Assembly (NCBI RefSeq): GCF_001295265.1
Contig: NZ_LJOD01000018.1
Location: 40,741 to 104,740, forward strand
DNA: 64,000 nt
DNA from: Chryseobacterium indologenes
Lineage (GTDB): Bacteria > Bacteroidota > Bacteroidia > Flavobacteriales > Weeksellaceae
Direction of reading: 5' to 3'
Notes under the pieces: generated by a model
Told to the model about the DNA's origin: nothing
Databases searched by the model: none
The model's input: the letters and a program-made list of their open reading frames with translations, nothing else
Part shown: piece after piece, positions 51,687 to 61,113 of the stretch
How the letters are laid out: each line of letters begins with the position of its first letter
Position numbering within the stretch: the stretch's first letter is position 1
Made by a program: the position numbers and the translations under genes

Positions 51687-51754
51687 CAACCAGATTTTAA
51701 TAAAGCCTGTTCAGACTGAAAAGTTTCGGAAGGCTTACAAATAAAGAATTTCAT

Positions 51755-52456
51755 ATGAGAATAGCATTAGTTGGATACGGTAAAATGGGTAAAATTATTG
51801 ATGAGATCGCTCAGAAAAGAGGTCATGAAGTAGTAGCCCGTCTGAAAGAAACTCCAACCACTGAAAATCTGAATAATCCTGATGTGGTTATTGAATTTTC
51901 ACTGCCGGAAGCAGCATACGATAACATCAAAGCCTGCCTTGAAAATAAAATTCCGGTTATCTGCGGAACAACAGGGTGGCTTGAGAAAAAAGCCGAAATT
52001 GAAAAGTTAGCAGTAGACAACGATACGGCATTCTTATACGGATCCAACTTTAGTTTAGGAGTAAATTTATTTTTTGCCCTGAACGAAAAATTGGCTGATC
52101 TGATGAAAAACGTGGATGAGTATTCCTGCCAGCTGGAAGAAATCCATCACATTCATAAAAAAGATGCACCAAGCGGAACTGCAATCTCTATTGCTGAAGG
52201 AATTATCCGGAATAATCCGAAATTTGATGCTTGGAAACTTGAAGAAACCCAAGGCAAAGAATTGGGAATTTTTGCCGTTCGTGAAGACGAAGTTCCCGGT
52301 ACTCACAGTGTGTTTTACAGAAGTGAAGTAGACGAAATTGAAATAAAACATACGGCTTTCAACAGGAATGGCTTTGCATTGGGAGCTGTAGTTGCCGCAG
52401 AATGGATCAAAGACAAGAAAGGAAACTTTGCCATGAAAGACGTTTTGGGGCTTTAA
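51755..52456 (+). CDS. dapB: 4-hydroxy-tetrahydrodipicolinate reductase
   Basis: 233 aa, the short form normal in Bacteroidota. NAD(P)H-binding VGYGKMGKIIDEIA, GTTGWLEK, FSLGVNLFFALNE, and catalytic EIHHIHKKDAPSGTA (His-His and Lys). It makes tetrahydrodipicolinate for lysine and diaminopimelate, hence peptidoglycan. Confidence 0.95.
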   Translation: MRIALVGYGKMGKIIDEIAQKRGHEVVARLKETPTTENLNNPDVVIEFSLPEAAYDNIKACLENKIPVICGTTGWLEKKAEIEKLAVDNDTAFLYGSNFSLGVNLFFALNEKLADLMKNVDEYSCQLEEIHHIHKKDAPSGTAISIAEGIIRNNPKFDAWKLEETQGKELGIFAVREDEVPGTHSVFYRSEVDEIEIKHTAFNRNGFALGAVVAAEWIKDKKGNFAMKDVLGL

Positions 52457-52494
52457 TTTGTAACAAATTCTTTAAATTGCAGACCAATAACAGA

Positions 52495-52553
52495 AATGAT
52501 GAATAATGAATTGTCAATAGCACAACAGCTGTTATCATTTATTATTCATCATT
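52495..52553. repeat. long inverted repeat between dapB and lepB
   Basis: AATGATGAATAAT (52495-52507) pairs perfectly with ATTATTCATCATT (52541-52553). The 33-nt loop contains an AACAGCTGTT palindrome. It resembles the hairpin after aspA in word content. Confidence 0.65.
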
Positions 52554-52587
52554 AATTATATATTATCAGAATAGGCACAAAAAAATT

Positions 52588-54330
52588 ATGAATTATTTTC
52601 TGACTTATACAGTATATGTTCTCATTTTATCCGTATTAATGGGGATTTCCACCTGGAAGCTGTTCAAAAAAATGGGGTATAGTCCTTTATTAGCTTTTAT
52701 ACCTTTCTGTAACTATTTAGTTATTCTAAAGGAAACGGATCATCCAAAATGGTGGGTAGTTTTATCATACTTGCCAATTGTAGGTCCTATTATGATGACA
52801 GTATTCCATTTATATTTAATGGATAAATTTGGAAAAAATCTTATTCAGAATAAACTTCTTACTGTCCTTCTTCCTTTTGTGTATATGGCAATAGTAAATT
52901 ACTCTAAGGATACTGAAATAGAAGATGAACTATATTTGACAGAAGAGCAGAAGAACCGTAAAGAAAAACATGAGAAAATACTGAATGTAACTGCGCAGAT
53001 TTTTGACTTATTTGTAACAAATGTATCCTCAAGAGTTCCTAACTTTTCTTCAGAAGAAGAAGAAGGGAAAAAGAAAGATACATTCCTTGGGTCTGTTACC
53101 TTTGCCGTAGTTTTCGCAACCATTATCCATGTTTTCGTAACACAGCCATTCGGGATTCCTACCGGATCCATGGAAAGAACCCTTTTAGTAGGAGACTTCC
53201 TGTTCGTCAACAAATGGAGCTATGGATACAGAATGCCGATGCGTCCAGTTGCTATTCCTTTCCTTCAGGGAACCATTATGGATACAGGGCAGCCAAATAA
53301 CCCGAAAGATGATCCAAAATCTTATGTAGATGCCGTAAAGCTTCCTTATACCAGAATTTTACAGTTCAGCAAACCTCAGAAAAATGATGTGGTAGTATTT
53401 AACTACCCGCAGGATTCTGTACATACAGCCATCGACAGAAAAGATCCTTACGTTAAAAGATGTGTGGCTACAGCAGGAGATACCTTCGAAATGAGAGCCG
53501 GAAGACTTTTTGTCAATGGAAAGCCGGAAACTGTTCTTGGAGATCAGGAAGTACAGCACGGTTACCTGGTAACTACAGGAAGCCAGCTTGATATTCCTGC
53601 ATTGTATAATACCTACGGTTTTCTTCCCGTACAGGAGCAGCAGACACAAACTGGGTTTGTATATGGTTTCCAGGGACTGACAGATAAAATTGCCAAAGAG
53701 ATTAAAGAACTTCCGCAGGTGATTGATATGAAGGAGAATGTAATGCCAAAAGGAGAAGCATCCATTGCCTACAAAAATGAAGCAAGAACAAAAATAGATA
53801 CTACCCAGTCTATCTTCCCTGTCAATAAACCTTGGAATCAGGACTGGTATGGTCCGGTGAGAATTCCTAAAAAAGGTGATGTGGTAACCATCAACAAAGA
53901 AACCCTTCCAATGTACCGATGGATCATTTCTGAATATGAACATAACAGCGTATCTGTAAATGGGGATCAGATTCTGATCAACGGAAAGCCGGAAGCCAGC
54001 TATACCATCAAACAGGATTATTATATGATGGTAGGGGATAACAGAGATGCTTCATTGGATGCAAGATTCTTTGGTTTCGTTCCGGAAGAAAATATCGTAG
54101 GAAAACCAATGTTTACATGGATGAGTCTTCAGGGAGTTTTCAAAGACGGTAGTTCTTCTTATCAGGCTCCGTTTAAGATCCGTTGGGAAAGAATGTTTAA
54201 AGCAACCAACACCGGAGAAGCCAACAAAACTTCGTATTGGTGGATTGCAGCCATGATCCTGATCTTATTCTTCGGATGGGAGTATTTTGTAAAGCTGTTC
54301 AAAAAGAAAAAAACAGAAGACGAATTATAA
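52588..54330 (+). CDS. lepB: signal peptidase I, long form with N-terminal membrane domain
   Basis: 580 aa, about twice the usual size. Residues 1-105 are a DUF5684-like membrane region (at least three helices: YFLTYTVYVLILSVLMGIS, YSPLLAFIPFCNYLVI, VVLSYLPIVGPIMMTVFHLYL), then a linker and the peptidase: Ser194 in GIPTGSMERTLLVGDFLFVNK, Lys290 in DPYVKRCVATAGD, box E GDNRDASLDARFFG, and a final transmembrane helix. A 150-residue insertion lies between the catalytic Lys and box E. It removes Sec signal peptides. Confidence 0.92.
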   Translation: MNYFLTYTVYVLILSVLMGISTWKLFKKMGYSPLLAFIPFCNYLVILKETDHPKWWVVLSYLPIVGPIMMTVFHLYLMDKFGKNLIQNKLLTVLLPFVYMAIVNYSKDTEIEDELYLTEEQKNRKEKHEKILNVTAQIFDLFVTNVSSRVPNFSSEEEEGKKKDTFLGSVTFAVVFATIIHVFVTQPFGIPTGSMERTLLVGDFLFVNKWSYGYRMPMRPVAIPFLQGTIMDTGQPNNPKDDPKSYVDAVKLPYTRILQFSKPQKNDVVVFNYPQDSVHTAIDRKDPYVKRCVATAGDTFEMRAGRLFVNGKPETVLGDQEVQHGYLVTTGSQLDIPALYNTYGFLPVQEQQTQTGFVYGFQGLTDKIAKEIKELPQVIDMKENVMPKGEASIAYKNEARTKIDTTQSIFPVNKPWNQDWYGPVRIPKKGDVVTINKETLPMYRWIISEYEHNSVSVNGDQILINGKPEASYTIKQDYYMMVGDNRDASLDARFFGFVPEENIVGKPMFTWMSLQGVFKDGSSSYQAPFKIRWERMFKATNTGEANKTSYWWIAAMILILFFGWEYFVKLFKKKKTEDEL

Positions 54331-54350
54331 TTAAATTAAACCCAAAATAG

Positions 54351-54380
54351 AATGAAGTATTTGAAAAAATACTTCATTTT
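54351..54380 (+). terminator. terminator of lepB
   Basis: Perfect 12-bp stem AATGAAGTATTT / AAATACTTCATT, loop GAAA, then TTTTG. It ends 7 nt before the WbqC start. Confidence 0.8.
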
Positions 54381-54386
54381 TGCATT

Positions 54387-55001
54387 ATGAATATGACGAA
54401 TGTATTACTCCCGGTATTTTATATGCCTCCGATCTCATGGTTCTCAGTGTTTTTAAACCCTGAAAACGAAATTATATTTGAACAGTTTGAAAACTTTCCT
54501 AAGCAGACCTATAGAAACAGAGCCAATATCTACGGGGCTAATGGAAAACTTTCACTCATTATCCCAATCAACCACAACGGGAACAGAGCATTTAAAGATA
54601 TGGAGATCTCTTATAGGGAAGACTGGAGAAACCTTCATTGGAAATCTATTAAAACAGCTTATCAGAGTTCTCCTTACTTCGAATATTATGAAGATAAATT
54701 CAGAAAGATCTTTGATATGAAAGAAAAATTTCTTTTTGACTTTAACCTTAAAGGCCTGGAAGTCATCCAACAGATACTGAAAACAGAAAAGGCACACTCT
54801 TTGAATAAAGAATATATCAAAAATCCGGAAGAGATGAATTTCAGAGACAGATTCTCTGCAAAACATCCTTCAGAATTCGGAATGGAAGAATATTATCAGA
54901 CTTTTTCCGAAAAATACGGATTTTTAGAAGATCTTTCGGTTCTGGACCTTATCTGCAACAAAGGCCCGGAATCATTAATGTATATTAAAAATATCAAATA
55001 A
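54387..55001 (+). CDS. WbqC-family protein
   Basis: 204 aa. Begins NVLLPVFYMPPISWFSVFLNPENEIIFEQFENFPKQTYRNRANIYGANGKLSLIIPI, the pattern of WbqC proteins, which were first seen in O-antigen clusters; their activity is unclear. Soluble, no signal peptide. It follows lepB closely, an arrangement that appears to be a fixed neighbour order in this block. Confidence 0.85.
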   Translation: MNMTNVLLPVFYMPPISWFSVFLNPENEIIFEQFENFPKQTYRNRANIYGANGKLSLIIPINHNGNRAFKDMEISYREDWRNLHWKSIKTAYQSSPYFEYYEDKFRKIFDMKEKFLFDFNLKGLEVIQQILKTEKAHSLNKEYIKNPEEMNFRDRFSAKHPSEFGMEEYYQTFSEKYGFLEDLSVLDLICNKGPESLMYIKNIK

Positions 55002-55064
55002 TTCGCGGGTTGTCGTAAGAGAGAAAGCGACTGCCTGTGACCTCAATAAAATAAATATCAACAT

Positions 55065-56741
55065 ATGAAAAAGGTATTATTAGCGGCTGTTTTTTTAACA
55101 GGATTCAGTTATTCTTATGCACAGGAAGCCAAAGCGGCAAACATCGATCCCAATGAAGATAAAGATCTGATGACCTGGTATCATAAAGATTTTTCTTCTT
55201 CAAAAGTATACGGGGTAAATACTGAAAATGCATACAAATATTTAGAATCGAAAGGGCTGAAGCCTAAAACGGTTGTTGTAGGAGTTCTGGACAGCGGAGT
55301 TCAGGTAGACCACCCGGGATTGGTTAAAAATATCTGGACAAACCCCAATGAAGTTCCCGGAAACGGAAAAGATGATGACGGAAACGGTTATATCGATGAT
55401 GTTCACGGATGGAATTTCATCGGTGGAAAAAACGCAGACATCGGTATTGACAATATGGAGGTAACAAGAGTAGTTGCTAAATATAAGCCTGTTTTTGAAG
55501 GCAACGATTCCTCTAAAAATAAAGCCAATCAGGCGAAAATGCCGGAAGAGTTTGCACTGTATATGAAATCTAAAGAGCTTTTCAATAAAAACAGCATTGA
55601 GGCCAGACAAAACTTCCAGACGTATACCATGATCAATGATCTTATTCCTAATATGGTAAGATTATTAGGGGGTAAATCTGTAACGCCTGCAACGATCAGT
55701 GCTATTAAGCCGGCAGACCAGAAAGATGCTATTGCGCTTCAGGTTTTAGGTCAGGTTTCTCAAAGTCCTGATTTCAACGGGAAATCTTCAGCAGAATTTG
55801 AAAAGCTGATGAAAGAGCAGATGAAAGAAGCACTAGATGAATATACTCCAAAAGCCCAGCAATACGACTTAAGCTATGATCCCAGAAAAGAGATTGTAGG
55901 AGATAATTATGATGATTACTCCGAGAAAAGCTACGGAAATAATCACTATGAAGGACCGGATGCAGAACACGGAACACACGTGGCGGGAATTATCGCAGGA
56001 CTTCCGCAGGGTAAGGTAATTCAGTACGGAATAGCTTCAAAAGTAGCAAAAATCATGACAGTAAGAACCGTTCCAAACGGTGATGAAAGAGATAAAGATG
56101 TTGCCAATGCAATACGATATGCGGTGGATAACGGAGCTAAAATTCTGAACATGAGCTTCGGAAAGCCTGTTTCTCCAGGGAAAAATGTAGTCTGGGATGC
56201 TTTCAAATATGCTGAAGATAAAGGAGTTCTTTTAGTAAAGGCAGCTGGAAATGAAAACGAAGATGTTGCTGAACATCTGGCATACCCTACCAACTTTAAA
56301 AATGTAACAGATGAAAAACCATTTGTTAACAATGTAATGGTAGTAGGAGCAAGCACTAATAAAAATGATGCTTTAAGAGCAAGCTTCTCCAATTACAATA
56401 AGAAAATGGTAAATGTCTTTGCTCCGGGGGAAGAAATATATTCTACAGTTCCTAAGAATGAATACAAATACCTTCAGGGAACTTCTATGGCATCCCCGGT
56501 AGCAGCAGGGGCAGCAGCGGTATTATTGGCTTACATGCCCGATCTTAAACCTTACCAGATTATAGAGTCATTGGTGAAAAGCAGCAACCACAGTGCAGGG
56601 CAGTTTTCTGACTATTCGCAGGCTGGTGGCGTAATTGATGTAAAGAAAGCTGCAGAATATGCATATACCAACTTCTACAACGGAAAAAAATTAACCGGCA
56701 GCAAGCCTGCGAAATCCGTAAAAAAGGGTGTTAAAAAATAG
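55065..56741 (+). CDS. secreted subtilisin-like (S8) serine protease
   Basis: 558 aa. Signal peptide to residue 20 (SYAQ), then the S8 catalytic triad: Asp76 in VVGVLDSGVQVDHPG, His302 in EHGTHVAGIIAG and Ser474 in GTSMASPVAAG, with oxyanion Asn in KAAGNENED. Between Asp and His is an unusually long insertion (about 220 residues, usually about 30-50) with DDDGNGYIDDVHGWNFIGG calcium-binding-like residues. Lys-rich tail, no T9SS signal, so probably periplasmic. Confidence 0.92.
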   Translation: MKKVLLAAVFLTGFSYSYAQEAKAANIDPNEDKDLMTWYHKDFSSSKVYGVNTENAYKYLESKGLKPKTVVVGVLDSGVQVDHPGLVKNIWTNPNEVPGNGKDDDGNGYIDDVHGWNFIGGKNADIGIDNMEVTRVVAKYKPVFEGNDSSKNKANQAKMPEEFALYMKSKELFNKNSIEARQNFQTYTMINDLIPNMVRLLGGKSVTPATISAIKPADQKDAIALQVLGQVSQSPDFNGKSSAEFEKLMKEQMKEALDEYTPKAQQYDLSYDPRKEIVGDNYDDYSEKSYGNNHYEGPDAEHGTHVAGIIAGLPQGKVIQYGIASKVAKIMTVRTVPNGDERDKDVANAIRYAVDNGAKILNMSFGKPVSPGKNVVWDAFKYAEDKGVLLVKAAGNENEDVAEHLAYPTNFKNVTDEKPFVNNVMVVGASTNKNDALRASFSNYNKKMVNVFAPGEEIYSTVPKNEYKYLQGTSMASPVAAGAAAVLLAYMPDLKPYQIIESLVKSSNHSAGQFSDYSQAGGVIDVKKAAEYAYTNFYNGKKLTGSKPAKSVKKGVKK

Positions 56742-56771
56742 TATATCTGCCTGTATATAAGGTTAAAACGT

Positions 56772-56805
56772 AAAAAGTCCGGAATTTTCGGACTTTTTTA
56801 TTTTT
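56772..56805 (+). terminator. terminator of S8 protease gene
   Basis: AAAAGTCCG / CGGACTTTT stem, 7-nt loop, long T tract. Confidence 0.88.
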
Positions 56806-56865
56806 ATTTTTCAATTTTGGCACGGTTTTTTGTAACTTTATACTAACAAAATAATAAACAACAAA

Positions 56866-57357
56866 ATGAAAAAGTTACTACTTGCAGGGATGTTGGGAAC
56901 ATCACTTTTTGCAGTGTCTTGTTCCTCAGTGAAAAAAGCAGAAACATCACAAAACCAAAGATCTGAATACCTTAAGTTGAAAGGTGACTGGCAGATTGTA
57001 AGCGTTGATTATGAAAAGGGATACAAAATCAAGCCTTTTGACGAAGGAGCGGATGCTCAGTGTTTTGTAGGCAGTCATTGGAGACTGATCCCGAATAATT
57101 ACAGCGGTGCTTATACTTTAAACGGAGGAGGTGCATGCCCGGCAGTGACACAACCTATCAAATTTGAAGTTAAAAACGGTGATACTTTCATGTTTAAAAA
57201 AATCGCTGCAGGAACAAAAGCTAAGCAAAATACTGCAGGATATTCTTTAACCATCACAAATCAGGCTGCAGATCAGTTCTCTCTAGTACAGGATGTTCCT
57301 TTTGACGGAAATACCGTAAAAGTTGTCTACAACTTCCAGAGAACAGGAATGAAATAA
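56866..57357 (+). CDS. lipocalin-like lipoprotein
   Basis: 163 aa. Lipobox AVSC (Cys19) with S-S-V after it. The mature part begins LKGDWQIVSVDYEKGYKIKPF, the lipocalin_4-type first strand, with eight beta strands following and two Cys (AQCFVGSHW, GGACPAV) that could form a disulfide. Outer-membrane-anchored, ligand unknown. 25 nt ahead of the OmpA lipoprotein gene. Confidence 0.82.
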   Translation: MKKLLLAGMLGTSLFAVSCSSVKKAETSQNQRSEYLKLKGDWQIVSVDYEKGYKIKPFDEGADAQCFVGSHWRLIPNNYSGAYTLNGGGACPAVTQPIKFEVKNGDTFMFKKIAAGTKAKQNTAGYSLTITNQAADQFSLVQDVPFDGNTVKVVYNFQRTGMK

Positions 57358-57382
57358 TTTATAAACATAAAAGATCAAAAAA

Positions 57383-58072
57383 ATGAAATTTACTAAAACA
57401 TATATAGGAGCACTTTTCTTATCATCAGCTTTGTTATTAACAAGTTGTGAAGCAGTTCAGAATTCTAACCATCAGCAAAGAGGTACTGCCGTAGGAGCTG
57501 CATCTGGGGCTGTAATCGGGGGTATCCTTGGAAATAACGTAGGAAAAGGTAAAAATGGTGCTTTAGGAGCAGTATTAGGAGGTATTATCGGTGGCGTTGC
57601 AGGTAACGTAATCGGTAATAAAATGGATAAGCAGGCTAAAGATATCAAGGAAACTTTACCGGGAGCTGAAGTAGAAAGAGTAGGAGATGGTATTAAAGTA
57701 ACGATGAATGAAAGCATCGTGAACTTCGCTTTTGATTCTTCAAACCTTACTTCTGTTGCTCAGGGAAACCTTGATAAATTAGCAAAAGTTCTTGCTGATA
57801 ACCCGGATACCAACATCAATATCTACGGGCACACAGACAGCAAAGGATCTGATTCTTACAACTTAGCCCTTTCTCAGAGAAGAGCAGATGCTGTAAAAGC
57901 TTATTTATCAGGAAAAGGAATTGCATCAAGCAGAATGTTTACTAAAGGAGAAGGAGAGGCAATGCCGGTGGCAAGCAATGATACAGATGAAGGAAGAGCT
58001 AAAAACAGAAGAGTGGAGTTTGCTATCACTGCTAACGAAAAAATGATTAATGATGCCAAACAAGGGCAATAA
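57383..58072 (+). CDS. OmpA-family lipoprotein with glycine zipper
   Basis: 229 aa. Lipobox LLTSC (Cys22). A glycine-zipper region (AVGAASGAVIGGILG, GALGAVLGGIIGGVAG, about 38-80) inserts in or crosses the membrane, followed by an OmpA C-terminal domain: VNFAFDSSNL, INIYGHTDSKGSDSYNLALSQRRADAVKAYL, EGRAKNRRVEF with the peptidoglycan-binding Asp and Arg. It links the outer membrane to the wall. Confidence 0.92.
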   Translation: MKFTKTYIGALFLSSALLLTSCEAVQNSNHQQRGTAVGAASGAVIGGILGNNVGKGKNGALGAVLGGIIGGVAGNVIGNKMDKQAKDIKETLPGAEVERVGDGIKVTMNESIVNFAFDSSNLTSVAQGNLDKLAKVLADNPDTNINIYGHTDSKGSDSYNLALSQRRADAVKAYLSGKGIASSRMFTKGEGEAMPVASNDTDEGRAKNRRVEFAITANEKMINDAKQGQ

Positions 58073-58102
58073 TTAATTTAATATATAAATATTTTCGTAA
58101 GA

Positions 58103-58124
58103 AACCGCTTCGGCGGTTTTTTTT
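58103..58124 (+). terminator. terminator of OmpA gene
   Basis: AACCGC, TTCG tetraloop, GCGGTT, then TTTTTTG. Confidence 0.92.
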
Positions 58125-58154
58125 GTATTTTTATGCTATGAATTTTGAATTTAT

Positions 58155-58162
58155 TATTTTTG
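58155..58162 (+). promoter_or_regulatory. -7 box of the DprE-like operon
   Basis: TATTTTTG, 17 nt before the ATG at 58180. Confidence 0.7.
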
Positions 58163-58179
58163 TATCTGAAATAGCATAA

Positions 58180-59067
58180 ATGAAGAAATACCTTAAGCTG
58201 CTCCGAGTGGAGCAATGGGTGAAAAACCTGTTTGTTTTTGTCCCTCTGTTCTTTTCAGGAAACATTACCAATATAGATCTGCTAAGCAAAAGTATTTTTG
58301 CGTTCATCATTTTTTCGTTCGCAGCGAGTGTAGTGTATATTCTGAACGATTATAATGACATTGAAGCAGATCGTAAACATCCGGAAAAAAGGAGGAGACC
58401 CCTTGCAAGCGGTATCATTTCAAAGTCAAAAGCGCTGGGAATTCTCGCGGCACTTATTATCATCGATATTGTTCTGGTCGTTGTGGCCCAGCTTTACTTT
58501 CATGAACCCTTATGGAAATTCAGTGCTATTATTGCATGTTATTTTGTGATGAATCTGGCTTATACCTTCAGGCTGAAGCATGTTCCGATCATAGATATTT
58601 TTATTATTGCTCTGGGCTTTGTATTCAGGGTATTAGCAGGCGGTTATATTACAGAAATTAATATCTCGAAGTGGGCTACTCTGCTGACTTTTGTACTGGC
58701 ATTGGTTCTGGCGATCGGAAAAAGGAGGGGAGAGCTCATTAATGCCCAGGTTTCAGGAAAAACAAGACGGGCTCTGGATGGATATAATGTACAGTTTGCT
58801 GATATTGCACTTTCCATTTCTGTAACGCTGGCTATTGTATGCTATCTGATGTTTACATTGTCACCTGAAGTCCAGGGGAGGTTTCATCAAAGGGTTTTCT
58901 ATACTGTAATATTTGTTGTTTTTGCTTTCCTGAGGTATCTGCAGCAGACTTTGGTATATAACAGAACAGAGTCTCCTACAAAAATTGTTTACCGGGACCG
59001 CTATATACAAATTACTTTAGTGCTTTGGGTAGCCGCATTTCTAATTCAAATCTACTTTAAAAAATGA
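58180..59067 (+). CDS. UbiA-family decaprenyl-phosphate phosphoribosyltransferase-like
   Basis: 295 aa, about eight or nine transmembrane helices. UbiA motif NDYNDIEADRKHPEKRRRP (NDxxDxxxD) near residue 58 binds the diphosphate; LLRVEQWVKNLFVFVPLFFSG at the N-terminus is characteristic of the Rv3806c branch that adds phosphoribose from PRPP to polyprenyl phosphate. Stop overlaps the next gene by 4 nt. The following DprE1-like, DprE2-like and phosphatase genes make this substrate assignment convincing. Confidence 0.87.
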   Translation: MKKYLKLLRVEQWVKNLFVFVPLFFSGNITNIDLLSKSIFAFIIFSFAASVVYILNDYNDIEADRKHPEKRRRPLASGIISKSKALGILAALIIIDIVLVVVAQLYFHEPLWKFSAIIACYFVMNLAYTFRLKHVPIIDIFIIALGFVFRVLAGGYITEINISKWATLLTFVLALVLAIGKRRGELINAQVSGKTRRALDGYNVQFADIALSISVTLAIVCYLMFTLSPEVQGRFHQRVFYTVIFVVFAFLRYLQQTLVYNRTESPTKIVYRDRYIQITLVLWVAAFLIQIYFKK

Positions 59068-60383
59068 AGCCGAATTTCACACAGAAAGTTACAAACTGGG
59101 GCAATTTCCCGGTGGTAGAAAAGGAAATGAGATCTGAAGACAGCTTCCGGAAAATCAAAGATTTTGTATTGGGACATAATGAAGTGATTGCAAGAGGAAA
59201 CGGAAGATGCTACGGAGATGCTTCATTGGGGGAAAATATATTTTCAACCAAAAAGCTCAATAAATTTATTAGTTTTGACCGCCTTAATGGGATTATAGAA
59301 TGTGAATCCGGTGTACTGCTTTCGGATGTACTTGAGATCGCTGTTCCACAGGGCTATTTTTTATATGTAACCCCGGGAACGAAGTTTGTATCTGTGGGCG
59401 GAGCAATTGCTTCCGATGTTCATGGCAAGAACCATCATGCAGAAGGATGTTTCTCTGAATATGTTATTGAATTTAAACTGATGACGGAAAACGGAGAGAT
59501 CATTACCTGCTCCAGAGAGGAAAACCCGGATAAATTCTGGGCTACAATCGGAGGAATGGGCCTTACCGGGATTATTCTTACTGCAAAATTCAAACTTAAA
59601 AATATAGAATCAGCTTATATACGCCAGGAAAGTATTAAAGCAGAGAATCTGGATGAGATCTTCAGGCTTTTTGAGGAAAGCGAAAACTGGACGTATACAG
59701 TAGCCTGGATAGACTGTCTGCAGAAAGGGAAAAACTTAGGCAGAAGTATTCTGATGAGAGGAGAGCATGCCTTTCAGCACGAACTTCCTCAAAATCTGGC
59801 AAAAAAACCGTTAAGACTGAAAGCAAAGCTGCAGCCTACCGTTCCGTTCTATTTCCCCGGATTTGTTCTGAATGCTCTTACCGTGAAGATCTTTAATCTT
59901 TTGTATTATAAAAAACAGACGAAGAAAGAAGTTAAAAACTTTATCGATTACGAAACGTTCTTCTATCCGTTGGATGCCATTAATGACTGGAACAAAATCT
60001 ATGGAAAATCCGGCTTTATCCAGTATCAGATGGTCATTCCGAAAGAAGCCGGTAAAGAAGGGATGAAGAAGATTCTTGAAACGATAGCCGCAAGCGGAAA
60101 CGGTTCTTTTCTGGCTGTTTTAAAGCTGTTCGGAAAGAATAATCCGGAGGCTTATAACTCGTTTCCTTTTGAAGGCTATACGCTGGCTCTTGACTTTAAG
60201 GTGAATTCAAAACTGAAAAAACTGGTAGAAAAGCTGGATGACATTGTTCAGGAGTTTGGAGGAAGAATTTATCTGACCAAAGACAGCATGAGCCGTTCGT
60301 CATTGACAAATTACCTTAAAAATATTCAAAATCCTAAATTTGTGTCTTTACAGCACAAAAGAATCATAAACAATAATTCATAA
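59064..60383 (+). CDS. DprE1-like FAD-dependent decaprenylphosphoryl-ribose 2-oxidase
   Basis: 439 aa. FAD-binding p-cresol-methylhydroxylase/VAO type: RGNGRCYGDASLGEN, VTPGTKFVSVGGAIASDVHGKNHHAEG and FWATIGGMGLTGIIL are close to mycobacterial DprE1. DprE1 oxidises the 2-OH of decaprenylphosphoryl ribose. Lys406 (RIYLTKDS) aligns with the essential Lys418, and Ala375 (YTLALDF) takes the place of Cys387, the benzothiazinone target, at the same 12-residue offset. Stop codon immediately precedes the next start. Confidence 0.9.
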   Translation: MKPNFTQKVTNWGNFPVVEKEMRSEDSFRKIKDFVLGHNEVIARGNGRCYGDASLGENIFSTKKLNKFISFDRLNGIIECESGVLLSDVLEIAVPQGYFLYVTPGTKFVSVGGAIASDVHGKNHHAEGCFSEYVIEFKLMTENGEIITCSREENPDKFWATIGGMGLTGIILTAKFKLKNIESAYIRQESIKAENLDEIFRLFEESENWTYTVAWIDCLQKGKNLGRSILMRGEHAFQHELPQNLAKKPLRLKAKLQPTVPFYFPGFVLNALTVKIFNLLYYKKQTKKEVKNFIDYETFFYPLDAINDWNKIYGKSGFIQYQMVIPKEAGKEGMKKILETIAASGNGSFLAVLKLFGKNNPEAYNSFPFEGYTLALDFKVNSKLKKLVEKLDDIVQEFGGRIYLTKDSMSRSSLTNYLKNIQNPKFVSLQHKRIINNNS

Positions 60384-61109
60384 ATGATAGTTCTGGGAAG
60401 TACGTCTGAAGTAGCACAGGCGTTTGTTGAAAAGGCCCTCCAGGAAGGAGAAAAATTTGAAAAGATCTATCTTTTCACTTCAAGCAGAGAAACTACGGAG
60501 AGATTTGCAAGACATATCGATGTGAAATTTCTTCAGCAGTCTGAAGTTGTGGAACTTGACCTGATGAAAGAAATCGATTACAATAAATTTGATTATATCA
60601 ATTCAAATGTATTATTTTGTGCCGTAGGATATTTGGGAGAAGGAACAGAGGAAGGTCTTTATGATAACAGAAATACGGAACGCATTATTGATATTAATTA
60701 TGCAAGGCTGGTTCCGGTGATGAACTATTTTGCCCATAAGTTTGAGAGCAGGAGATCCGGAACCATTATTGGGCTTTCATCCGTAGCCGGAGACCGCGGT
60801 AGACAGAGTAACTTTATCTACGGAAGTGCAAAGGCTGCTTTTACAGCTTATTTAAGCGGGCTTAGAAACTATCTGTTTGATAAAAAAGTACATGTTCTGA
60901 CCATAAAACCCGGGTTTATGGCGACCAAAATGACAGAAGGGCTGCCACTGAACCCTAAACTTACTGCAACCCCCAAACAGGCTGCTGCATGCATTTATAA
61001 AGCCTTTAAAAAACAGAAAAATGTAGCCTATGTTTTGCCGGTTTGGAGTATTATTATGATGATTATCAGGAATATTCCTGAATTTATATTCAAAAAATTA
61101 AAGCTTTAG
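60384..61109 (+). CDS. DprE2-like short-chain dehydrogenase
   Basis: 241 aa. SDR with an altered cofactor loop (VLGSTSEVAQAF) as in DprE2, LSSVAGDRGRQSNFIYGSAKAAF with the Tyr-Lys pair, and a hydrophobic C-terminal tail that may contact the membrane (LPVWSIIMMIIRNIPEFIF). DprE2 reduces the 2-keto intermediate to decaprenylphosphoryl arabinose. Its start follows the DprE1-like stop without any gap. Confidence 0.87.
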   Translation: MIVLGSTSEVAQAFVEKALQEGEKFEKIYLFTSSRETTERFARHIDVKFLQQSEVVELDLMKEIDYNKFDYINSNVLFCAVGYLGEGTEEGLYDNRNTERIIDINYARLVPVMNYFAHKFESRRSGTIIGLSSVAGDRGRQSNFIYGSAKAAFTAYLSGLRNYLFDKKVHVLTIKPGFMATKMTEGLPLNPKLTATPKQAAACIYKAFKKQKNVAYVLPVWSIIMMIIRNIPEFIFKKLKL

Positions 61110-61113
61110 CGAC

